DNA of 64,000 bases from Pedobacter sp. MC2016-15 (GTDB taxonomy: Bacteria; Bacteroidota; Bacteroidia; Sphingobacteriales; Sphingobacteriaceae), in NCBI RefSeq assembly GCF_026239695.1, contig NZ_JAPIVS010000006.1, forward strand, positions 62,001 through 126,000, given 5' to 3'. The position numbers were made by a program, and so were the translations under genes. A model generated the notes under the pieces. It was not told where the DNA came from. It searched no databases and saw only the letters and a program-made list of their open reading frames with translations. Of the stretch, positions 16,407 through 25,133 are shown one piece after another. Within the stretch, counting starts at the first letter, position 1. Each line of letters opens with the position of its first letter.

Positions 16407-19336
16407 CCCAGCTGCCCGGTATCGTCTATATCGATATCATCAGGATTCGTGATTTCCAGAGTGATATCCTTTTTTGGTTTCGCTTCTTTTTTGGCTTTAG
16501 GCTTAGGTTTAGGCTCAACAGGCTGGGGTGCAACTTCAGCAACAGGTTCTTCTTCAATCACAAATACTCCCTCAGGTGCCGGAGTTTCAACAATTTCCTC
16601 TTCAACAAATCCAACTTCTGCAACTACAGTCTCTTCCACCTCAGTTACAACCTCCTCTTCAAACTCCGCAACTTCAGGAACAGATTCTTCTTCTTCTTCA
16701 ATAGTATCTGCAGCTGATTCCTCTACGCTTTCAATGTTTACCGCAATTTCTTCATCAATGGTCCCGGATTCTTCATCGGAATTCTCTGTGACTGCAGCCT
16801 CTTCTGTTACAGGTTCATCCAGCCCCAGCTCGATCTCTTCATGATTACTGATCCTGATCTCCTTCACATCATGCTGAGTCAAACGGTTACCATTAGCCCG
16901 GATACCCTTCACATCAATAAAGTCAGCGAGCACAATCTCCAATGTTTCTGGAATCTGCGTCTTACCTTTCAGCACATCAACCGTCAGCAATGCCGCCGGG
17001 TTAGCCGTCAGGTACAGGAATTTCGAACCTGTTTCTTCAGAAATCAGCGTTTGTTTCCTGCCAACAGCGATAGCTTCAAACACAAAGCGTTTGATAAAGT
17101 AGTTTTTGGCTTTTCCTTCAAACTGCACTACGGCAAAAGGTTTCTCCGGGTCAAATTTCTGGATCAGCAGCAGGTCGGCATCAAAATGGTTGCTCAGTTC
17201 GAAAGAGCTCAGTTCATACCAGCCATCGCGGTGCACCTGCAGGATTTTATCGTCCCCGTCAAATTCACCAAGATATTTGCCCCTGCCATCCACATTTAAC
17301 CGTCTCAGTAACTCATCGTACCATATTTTCAGACCTGATAAAGTAGAAACCCCTTTGCTTTTCAGCAGGATTTTCTTTACCGGATATTTTGAAACAATAT
17401 TTCCCTGTGATCCCCTGCCCTTTATAGCTATATCAGCAAAGTCAAAGTCAAATTGTAGTTTTTTCAGTTTGGTATGCGGTTTCAGCATCACAGTGATGAT
17501 CTCAGCTTCCCCGTTAGGGTTCGCTGTGAAATATAATACTTTAGAGCCCTTGCTTCCTTTTGTAAGGTCATACTCTTTATCACGCGTCACTCCAACAACT
17601 GCAAAACGCTTAATATAAGAGATACCACTTGCCCCGTCTTTATAAATCAGGTTATAGATTGTTCTCTCATCCCCTTTTTTAAAGACTTGCGCGTAAATAA
17701 TTCCCTTTCCTACGAAAGTTTTATCGGCAACTTTGGTAATGATACATTTACCATCCTCTCTGAATACGATGATCTCGTCGATATCAGAGCAATCGGCCAC
17801 AAACTCATCCTTCTTCAGCCCCGTTCCGATAAAACCATCTTCACGGTTCATGTATAACTTCACATTTGCCAGGGCCACTTTAGAAGCCTCCACCCTGTCA
17901 AACAGCCTGATTTCAGTTTTACGTTCCCTGCCTTTGCTATACTTATCTATAAGGCGCTGGAACCAGGCAATAGCGTAGTCGGTCAGGTGTTTTAAATGAT
18001 TTTTTACTACTTTGATCTCATCAGACAGTGCCTTCATCTGATCGTCCGCTTTCTTCACATCAAAGCGGGTAATACTACTCATTGGTTTATCAATCAGCTT
18101 CTTAAAATCTTCAGGAAGAATGTCCCTGTACAACTGATCTTTAAAAGGCCCAAACAGACGATGCAATACCTCCACTACCATTTCAAAGTTATTTGAGTTT
18201 TCGTAGTCGGCATTTTTATACATCCCTTCCTGAATAAAGATTTTCAGTAAAGAACTAAAGAAAATTTTCTCCTGCAGTTCATGCAGTTTAATTTCCAGCT
18301 CCTGTTTCAGCAGCTCTTTGGTATTCTGCGTATTCTGTGCCAGGATATCATTTACACTCAGAAACTGAGGTTTATCATCCTTGATGATACAGGTATTCGG
18401 AGAGATAGAAACTTCGCAGGAAGTAAAAGCATACAATGCATCAATGGTCACATCAGGTGAAATACCCGGTGCCAGCTGTATGACGATCTCTACATTTGCC
18501 GCAGTGTTATCTTCAATTTTCTTGATTTTGATTTTACCCTTGTCATTTGCAGAGAGGATACTGTCGATTACCGAACCAGTTGTAGTACTGTAAGGAATTT
18601 CAGTAATTACCAGTGTTTTCTTATCCTTCTCAGTAATTTTTGCGCGCACACGAATCTTTCCGCCGCGCATCCCTTCGTTATAGGCAGAGAAATCAGCCAT
18701 ACCGCCGGTAAAGAAATCCGGAAGAATGTTAGAACGGTTGCCTTTCAGAATCTCGATAGAGGCATCCAGCAACTCTACAAAATTATGCGGCATCACCTTG
18801 GTGGCCAGACCTACAGCAATTCCTTCAGCTCCCTGTGCCAGCAGCAGCGGAAATTTTACGGGAAGTGTCAACGGCTCATTGTTACGGCCGTCATAACTGA
18901 GCTGCCAGATCGTAGTATCTGAATTAAAAACTACATCGTTTGCAAATTTTGATAAACGCGCCTCGATATAACGCGGGGCAGCAGCACTATCACCTGTTAC
19001 CGGATCTCCCCAGTTACCCTGGCAGTCGATCAGCAAGTCTTTCTGCCCAATCTGTACCATAGCATCCCCTATAGAGGCATCCCCATGAGGGTGGTACTTC
19101 ATGGTATTTCCGATAACATTGGCCGCTTTATTGAAACGTCCGTCGTCCATCTCCTTCAGGGAGTGCATAATTCTCCGCTGAACAGGCTTCAGGCCGTCGT
19201 TGATATGGGGTACTGCCCGGTCTAAAATTACATAAGACGCATAATCGAGGAACCAGTTTTCGTAAAGTCCGTTGATAGGAATTACGGTATGTTTTGTCTC
19301 TTCGTTTATGTTATCATCTAATTCGTCGCTCATCAA
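16397..19336 (-). CDS. parC: DNA topoisomerase IV subunit A with acidic tail and C-terminal clamp-binding-like motif
   Basis: A 979-residue type IIA topoisomerase subunit A. The breakage-reunion core has LDRAVPHINDGLKPVQRR, KYHPHGDASIGDAMV and catalytic Tyr123 in AAPRYIEARL. A beta-pinwheel C-terminal domain (about 500-835) follows; no clear GyrA-box is seen, so ParC is preferred to GyrA. The last ~144 residues are unusual: an acidic Glu/Val-rich stretch (836-935), a KP-rich basic stretch (939-957) and a terminal QLGLF, which fits the bacterial beta-clamp-binding consensus QL(S/D)LF. The partner parE lies 9 kb away on the same strand, not adjacent. Confidence 0.93.
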   Translation of the reverse strand: MMSDELDDNINEETKHTVIPINGLYENWFLDYASYVILDRAVPHINDGLKPVQRRIMHSLKEMDDGRFNKAANVIGNTMKYHPHGDASIGDAMVQIGQKDLLIDCQGNWGDPVTGDSAAAPRYIEARLSKFANDVVFNSDTTIWQLSYDGRNNEPLTLPVKFPLLLAQGAEGIAVGLATKVMPHNFVELLDASIEILKGNRSNILPDFFTGGMADFSAYNEGMRGGKIRVRAKITEKDKKTLVITEIPYSTTTGSVIDSILSANDKGKIKIKKIEDNTAANVEIVIQLAPGISPDVTIDALYAFTSCEVSISPNTCIIKDDKPQFLSVNDILAQNTQNTKELLKQELEIKLHELQEKIFFSSLLKIFIQEGMYKNADYENSNNFEMVVEVLHRLFGPFKDQLYRDILPEDFKKLIDKPMSSITRFDVKKADDQMKALSDEIKVVKNHLKHLTDYAIAWFQRLIDKYSKGRERKTEIRLFDRVEASKVALANVKLYMNREDGFIGTGLKKDEFVADCSDIDEIIVFREDGKCIITKVADKTFVGKGIIYAQVFKKGDERTIYNLIYKDGASGISYIKRFAVVGVTRDKEYDLTKGSKGSKVLYFTANPNGEAEIITVMLKPHTKLKKLQFDFDFADIAIKGRGSQGNIVSKYPVKKILLKSKGVSTLSGLKIWYDELLRRLNVDGRGKYLGEFDGDDKILQVHRDGWYELSSFELSNHFDADLLLIQKFDPEKPFAVVQFEGKAKNYFIKRFVFEAIAVGRKQTLISEETGSKFLYLTANPAALLTVDVLKGKTQIPETLEIVLADFIDVKGIRANGNRLTQHDVKEIRISNHEEIELGLDEPVTEEAAVTENSDEESGTIDEEIAVNIESVEESAADTIEEEEESVPEVAEFEEEVVTEVEETVVAEVGFVEEEIVETPAPEGVFVIEEEPVAEVAPQPVEPKPKPKAKKEAKPKKDITLEITNPDDIDIDDTGQLGLF

Positions 19337-19443
19337 GAAAGGATTTGTGTGGTGTAAATATAAGTCATCCCATCATATTTTCAGAACACAATTTCCTAAC
19401 AGTTGTCAATTGAGATACATCTTAGCAATCCCGTGATAAGGCT

Positions 19444-19941
19444 CTAGGCGTTTACCTTCAGGCGCTCTTCTACAAATACAAAGGGCAGGAGGTTTTTCAC
19501 ACCTTTAACTTTCAGGATTTTGCCGTCGATGCAGTAGAACAGCACTTCAAACTCTTTACCCTGCTTCTTCTCAAACTCCGCCATCACCTGCAGGCAGGAT
19601 CCGCAGCAGGTAACCGGTTGTTCAATTTTAAAATTGTCGGTATGGGCAGTAATTACCATCCTTTCGATCACTGCATCCGGATAGGCAGCACCGATGCTGA
19701 AGAGAGCCACACGTTCTGCACAGAGACCGGATGGGTAAGCTACATTTTCCTGGTTACTTCCTGTCACTACTTTTCCACCGGCAAGTTGTACCGCTGTGGC
19801 GACTTTAAAGTTTGAATAAGGTGAGTAAGAAGTAACCAATGCAGCTTCTGCATCTTTACAGAGCAGCTGATCTGCTTCGTTTAACTCTGACAGGTGGTCG
19901 TACGCTTCGTAGGATATAGTAAAGTTTAGTTTGTTGATCAT
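19444..19941 (-). CDS. cdd: Cytidine deaminase
   Basis: A 165-residue homotetramer-type cytidine deaminase of pyrimidine salvage, converting cytidine or deoxycytidine to the uridine form. Substrate-binding NQENVAYPSG and the active-site CAE (Cys74, catalytic Glu76) are intact. The second zinc motif reads TCCGSCLQ (111-118) rather than the usual PCGxCRQ: Cys113 and Cys116 remain as ligands, but the preceding Pro is Cys112 and the Arg is Leu. A perfect -7 box lies just upstream, so it is probably transcribed alone. Confidence 0.93.
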   Translation of the reverse strand: MINKLNFTISYEAYDHLSELNEADQLLCKDAEAALVTSYSPYSNFKVATAVQLAGGKVVTGSNQENVAYPSGLCAERVALFSIGAAYPDAVIERMVITAHTDNFKIEQPVTCCGSCLQVMAEFEKKQGKEFEVLFYCIDGKILKVKGVKNLLPFVFVEERLKVNA

Positions 19942-19963
19942 AGGTGAAATTATTTCGGGGCAT

Positions 19964-19971
19964 CAAAGGTA
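19964..19971 (-). promoter_or_regulatory. Candidate -7 box of cdd
   Basis: On the minus strand the sequence is TACCTTTG, an exact match to TAnnTTTG, 22 bp before the cdd start codon. No well-spaced -33 TTG was found. Confidence 0.45.
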
Positions 19972-20138
19972 CACTTTTGCCGGAACAACTCAGTCTGTAT
20001 CAAAAAATTGCTTTAACAACCAAAAAATGAAATTCGCTAAACAAATTTTACTCTTACTTGTAATATAAGTGTTAAAACAGCCGGTGGCATGGTTTTAGTG
20101 ATTGTCTTAAAAGTGTAATCTTACAAATCTTATCACAA

Positions 20139-23100
20139 TTGAATAAATACGTACGCAAAAGTCTAAAGGTCATCTTGTGGGTAGTTGCCAGCATCATTAT
20201 GCTGGTTGTCCTTGTTGCAGTGGCCCTGAATATCCCGGCAGTTCAGAACTTCGTGAAAGACAAAGCTATAAGCTATCTCAAAAACAAAACCCATACAGAA
20301 GTCAGCCTGGAAAGTGTAAAGATTGCACTTCCTAAAGATGTAGTGCTCAACAAGTTTTACATGGAAGATAAAAAAGGTGATACCTTACTGTATGCGCAAC
20401 GCCTGGCAGTAGATATCAGCCTCATGAAACTGCTGAGCAACAAGGTAGAAATCAACAATATAGAATTAGAGAAAATCAGGGCTAATGTAACCCGGATCAA
20501 TCCAGATACGACTTATAATTTCTCTTTCCTGCTGGATGCATTCATGTCCGAGCAGAAAAAACCAGACGAAGAGGTAGAAAAAGACAGTACTTCTACGATG
20601 AAATTCTCTATTAATAAAGTGAGTTTCAAAGATATTGGAATTATATACCGTGACGATGTTGCAGGAAATGATGTAAGTGTAAGACTAGGTGAGTTTGAAA
20701 CCAATATCAAGGATTTTGACATGGACAAACAACACTATGTGATTAAAAACCTGTCCTTAAAAAACACCACTTTAAAATATTTACAACAGAAACCACTTAC
20801 CCAGCTGACGGCACAGATAGAAAAAAGTTTAGATACCGCTACTGCAGTTGCCGGAAAGTTACCACTAGTAGAAATACAGGATATTGATTTCAATAATGTA
20901 AAGCTCAAGTATGATGATATGCTGTCGGATACTCGTGCCGACCTAAACATCAATGAACTGACGCTGACAAAACTATTTGCCGACCTTACCAAAATGGATA
21001 TTAAACTGGATGATGCGACCCTTAACAAGTCGGACATTCTGTTTGCATTCAAACCTGCAGCTCCTGTTAAGGATGCTCCGGCAGATACAGCAGCGGCCAA
21101 ACCTTCCGCGATGGCTGTGCTGGTGAGTAAACTTAACCTTGCAGAGAACAATATCCAGTTTGATAACCTCGGAGAAAAACCGCTGGCAAAAGGCATGGAT
21201 TTTAACCACCTCAAAATCAAAGGTCTCGGACTTGCCGCAGAGGATTTATCTTATAGCGCAGCAGGTATCAAAGTGAACGTTAAAAGCGGCACGTTGAAGG
21301 AGAAGAGCGGTTTTGAAGTCAACAAACTACAGGGCGATGTGGTGTACAACGATAAAATGGTGAAACTCAGCAATCTTGTTTTCAAGACTCCAAATACCAA
21401 TATCGAGAACAATACAGAGCTGAATTACACCTCTCTTGAAGACCTCACCAAACACCCGGAAAGAGTCAAATTGTCGCTGCAGATCAAAAACACCACACTG
21501 GGACTTAAAGATGCTACTTACTTCAGCGATGCTGTTCCGGCAAATTACCGGAATGAGAAAATTAAGGTTACAGCGAATGTAAAAGGATACATGAGCAACC
21601 TTTCTATACCCCAGTTACAGATTACCGGTTTAAAAAGTACGCGCATCGATGTAAATGGTACTGTCAAAGGATTGCCTGATGTAGAGAAAACTTTCCTCGA
21701 CCTTAATATCAAAAGATTTAACATGACCAAGGCGGATCTGCTCGTGCTCATCCCCAAAAAATCACTGCCTGCAAATATAACATTGCCAAATACTATTGCC
21801 GCCAATGGTAAGTTCAAAGGCTCAATGACCAACTTCAACACTGGCTTCAATATCAACACGGATATGGGCTCGGCAAAACTGCTGGCCAGCATGAAAGGGC
21901 CAAAGGGAAAGGAGAGCTATACCGCTGATGTATCACTGAACAATTTCAACGTTGGCCGTCTCATCCAGATGCAACAGCAATTGGGCAGAATTACTGTTAA
22001 AGCCAATGTGACTGGTTCCGGACTTGACGCCAAAACTGCCAATGCAAAAATCAACGGACAGCTGATCAGTGCCGCTTACAATAAGTATACGTACAGAAAT
22101 TTATTGCTGAGTGGAACATATGCTGCGCAGAAACTCAATCTCAAAAGCAGTATGGCCGACAGCAATGCAAACTTCAGCCTTACTGCTTTGGTAAACATCG
22201 CCGGCAAATATCCTGCTGTGAAGGCAGACCTCGACCTTAAACAGGTAGACCTGCAGAAACTTAATTTCAGTCCCACAGAATTCAGACTGGCAGGTAAAGT
22301 AAATGCAGACATTAAAACTGCTGACCCTGATTACCTGAACGGGGATGTGAGCATCAGAGGGCTCCAACTCGTAAAAGAAGGCCAGAAGATCAATGTAGAT
22401 ACTATCGATGTACACTCAGAAGCTACGGCAACCAACAACTTGCTGACACTGAAATCAGAACTCCTGAGTGCAAGAGTGGAAGGAAAATACCAGCTGACAA
22501 ATCTGGCTGCAGCCATGACCAACCAGATTAACAAGTATTATAAGTATGGCGTGGTTACTAAGGTGCCCGACCAGCGTTTACTCTTCAGTGTAAAGATTTA
22601 CAACCCGAAATTTATCAAAGACTTTGTACCTGCACTAACTACCTTCTCCCCTTCTTATATGAACGGGATTTTAGACACGCAGAAGGACAGTCTCAAAATC
22701 AATGCATGGTTCCCTCAGGTAGTCTATGGGGATTATAAAGTAGACAGTACCAGGATCACGGTGGATAACTCAGATAATCGCCTTTTCTACAAACTCCTGG
22801 TCGGACATATCCAAAGTCCTTCCATAGCGTTATATGGCACTGAGCTCAGTGGTATCGTTTCCAATAACCTCCTGAATATTGACCTTATTCTCAGAGACCA
22901 GAAACTGAACGACAGATATGTACTTGGTGGTACGTTCAGGTCACTCGGCGAGGATTTCCAGTTTAAGTTTGATCCCAACAGGATCTTGCTGGATTACGAC
23001 CGCTGGGCAGTTGCACCGGAGAACTATATCCAATTTGGAAAATCGGGCATACTCGCCAATCAGTTTAATCTGAGCCAGGGTACCCAATTACTGAGCATCA

Positions 23101-25133
23101 ATAGTGTAAATGCAACTCCTAACTCTCCGCTAAAAGTAGAGTTTAAAGATTTCAGAATAGAAACCCTCACTAAATTTGCAGAGCAGGACAGTGCCTTAGT
23201 TGGCGGACTGATCAACGGAACTGTAGATGTTAATGATCTGATGGGAAGCCCTAAGTTTACGGCCAACATGACGATAGACAGGTTGCGTTACCAGAAAGAT
23301 CAGCTGGGTACGTTACGTGTCGCCGTAAATAACAATACTCCAAATGCATTTGAAACCAATATTGCCTTAACTGGCGTCCATGAACTGAGGGTAAACGGAT
23401 TTTATTATACCAATGATCCGGCAAATGCCCTGGATTTAACTCTCAATATTGATAAAATTGATCTCAAAGCACTGGAAAGCGTCTCCATGGGACAAATCAA
23501 AAATGGTTCAGGAACAATCACCGGTGCACTCACAGTTAAAGGTGGCACGGCTGCTCCAAAAGTACTGGGAGATGTGAAGTTTAACCAGGCAGCGTTCACA
23601 GCTACTTATGTTAATTCATATTTCAGAATGCCAAATGAAACCATCAGCTTTACACCGCAGGGAGTGGATTTCAACAACTTCACGATCATTGATTCGCTAA
23701 ATAAAAAAGCAGTAATTACTGGTGGCGTCCTTACTACCGACTATACGAACTTCAAGTTCAATATGAATATCAAAACTGAGACTTTCCGTGTGATGAATTC
23801 CACAGCACAGGATAATGACATGATCTATGGAAAGGTCTTCTTAACGAGTGATATCAAAATCAGAGGCGATATGAACCAACCTGATGTAAACATGTCGGTG
23901 AAGGTAGAAAAAGATACAAGATTCTTCTTCGCTCTGCCGGCAGATGATCCTTCAGTAATAGATCAGGAAGGTATTGTACAATTCATCGATGCTGATGCCC
24001 CTCCATTTAACGGACAAAAAGCCTTGCGAAGCGACAGCATCAGTAAGGCACCGGTCAAAGGAATCAACCTGACAGCGAAGCTTGAAGTAGATCCTGAAGC
24101 AGAACTGAACGTAGTGGTTGACCCTGCAAACGGAGATGCACTGAAAGTTAAAGGTGATGCGGATCTGACGGCAGTGATGGACCCAAGTGGTAAAATCAGC
24201 CTGACAGGTCGTTATGAAATCAAAGATGGTTCTTACAACTTATCTGTGGGTCCACTGGGTAAAAAAGCATTTAAGCTGGTTTCAGGAAGTACAATCGTAT
24301 GGACGGGTGACCCAATGTCTGCGAACGTGAATCTGACGGCTCTGTATGAAGTTAATGCTGCCCCTATTGACCTGATCAACGAGCCGGAAAATATCCAGGC
24401 CAAAACTAAATTACCATTCCAGGTATACCTGATGATGAAAGGTGAGTTGTTAAAACCTATCATCTCTTTCAAACTTGATTTACCGGAGAATGAACGGGGC
24501 GCCTTAAGCGGACAGGTTTATACCAAACTGCAAAACGTGAACAGGAATGAGAGTGAACTTAACAAACAGGTATTTGCCTTGCTGGCACTGGGCAGGTTCA
24601 TTGCCAATAATCCTTTTGAAAGTCTTGCCGGTGGCGGCGGTGGAGTTTCCACGCTTGCCAGATCCAGTGTAAGTAAGATCCTGACGGAACAGCTGAATAA
24701 TCTCGCCTCAGATCTGATACAGGGTGTAGAAATCAATTTCGGTGTCAATTCATCCGAGGATTATTCAACAGGTTCATTGCAGCAAAAAACTGACCTCGAA
24801 GTTGGACTATCTAAAAAACTGCTGAGTGACAGGTTAACGGTTACCGTAGGTAGTAGTTTCGGACTTGAAGGTCCGCAGCCTCCGGGACAAAGCTCAACCA
24901 ATATTGCCGGAAACGTCAACGTTGAGTATGCCCTGTCCAAAGATGGAAGATACCGTCTGAGAGCTTACAGGCGTAACCAGAATGAAGGAGTGATTGAAGG
25001 ACAAATCATTGAGACCGGATTAGGATTTGCCCTCGTGGTAGATTACAATAGATTTAGGGAGATCTTCCGCAAAAGATCAAGAAGAAACAGAGAAAATCAA
25101 GAACAGAGACCAAGAAATGAAAAAACTAATTAA
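20139..25133 (+). CDS. tamB: TamB-family translocation/assembly protein (DUF490)
   Basis: A 1664-residue protein starting at a TTG codon; the TTG start is favoured because it gives a Lys/Arg-rich N-terminus followed by one signal-anchor helix (VILWVVASIIMLVVLVAVAL). The body is a very long array of beta strands of AsmA/TamB type, predicted to form a hydrophobic groove across the periplasm. The C-terminal ~450 residues carry the DUF490 domain (VDPANGDALKVKGDADLTAVMDP region and GLSKKLLSDRLTVTVGSSFG). TamB partners with an Omp85 protein, and the next gene, overlapping by 17 bp, encodes that partner. Role in outer-membrane protein or lipid export is by homology. Confidence 0.92.
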   Translation: MNKYVRKSLKVILWVVASIIMLVVLVAVALNIPAVQNFVKDKAISYLKNKTHTEVSLESVKIALPKDVVLNKFYMEDKKGDTLLYAQRLAVDISLMKLLSNKVEINNIELEKIRANVTRINPDTTYNFSFLLDAFMSEQKKPDEEVEKDSTSTMKFSINKVSFKDIGIIYRDDVAGNDVSVRLGEFETNIKDFDMDKQHYVIKNLSLKNTTLKYLQQKPLTQLTAQIEKSLDTATAVAGKLPLVEIQDIDFNNVKLKYDDMLSDTRADLNINELTLTKLFADLTKMDIKLDDATLNKSDILFAFKPAAPVKDAPADTAAAKPSAMAVLVSKLNLAENNIQFDNLGEKPLAKGMDFNHLKIKGLGLAAEDLSYSAAGIKVNVKSGTLKEKSGFEVNKLQGDVVYNDKMVKLSNLVFKTPNTNIENNTELNYTSLEDLTKHPERVKLSLQIKNTTLGLKDATYFSDAVPANYRNEKIKVTANVKGYMSNLSIPQLQITGLKSTRIDVNGTVKGLPDVEKTFLDLNIKRFNMTKADLLVLIPKKSLPANITLPNTIAANGKFKGSMTNFNTGFNINTDMGSAKLLASMKGPKGKESYTADVSLNNFNVGRLIQMQQQLGRITVKANVTGSGLDAKTANAKINGQLISAAYNKYTYRNLLLSGTYAAQKLNLKSSMADSNANFSLTALVNIAGKYPAVKADLDLKQVDLQKLNFSPTEFRLAGKVNADIKTADPDYLNGDVSIRGLQLVKEGQKINVDTIDVHSEATATNNLLTLKSELLSARVEGKYQLTNLAAAMTNQINKYYKYGVVTKVPDQRLLFSVKIYNPKFIKDFVPALTTFSPSYMNGILDTQKDSLKINAWFPQVVYGDYKVDSTRITVDNSDNRLFYKLLVGHIQSPSIALYGTELSGIVSNNLLNIDLILRDQKLNDRYVLGGTFRSLGEDFQFKFDPNRILLDYDRWAVAPENYIQFGKSGILANQFNLSQGTQLLSINSVNATPNSPLKVEFKDFRIETLTKFAEQDSALVGGLINGTVDVNDLMGSPKFTANMTIDRLRYQKDQLGTLRVAVNNNTPNAFETNIALTGVHELRVNGFYYTNDPANALDLTLNIDKIDLKALESVSMGQIKNGSGTITGALTVKGGTAAPKVLGDVKFNQAAFTATYVNSYFRMPNETISFTPQGVDFNNFTIIDSLNKKAVITGGVLTTDYTNFKFNMNIKTETFRVMNSTAQDNDMIYGKVFLTSDIKIRGDMNQPDVNMSVKVEKDTRFFFALPADDPSVIDQEGIVQFIDADAPPFNGQKALRSDSISKAPVKGINLTAKLEVDPEAELNVVVDPANGDALKVKGDADLTAVMDPSGKISLTGRYEIKDGSYNLSVGPLGKKAFKLVSGSTIVWTGDPMSANVNLTALYEVNAAPIDLINEPENIQAKTKLPFQVYLMMKGELLKPIISFKLDLPENERGALSGQVYTKLQNVNRNESELNKQVFALLALGRFIANNPFESLAGGGGGVSTLARSSVSKILTEQLNNLASDLIQGVEINFGVNSSEDYSTGSLQQKTDLEVGLSKKLLSDRLTVTVGSSFGLEGPQPPGQSSTNIAGNVNVEYALSKDGRYRLRAYRRNQNEGVIEGQIIETGLGFALVVDYNRFREIFRKRSRRNRENQEQRPRNEKTN

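Noticed and set aside
16449..16844. Ser/Thr-rich 131-codon plus-strand frame over the parC tail
   Set aside because: The Ser/Thr repeats are the complement of the GAA/GAG-rich codons of the acidic tail, an artefact of low complexity.
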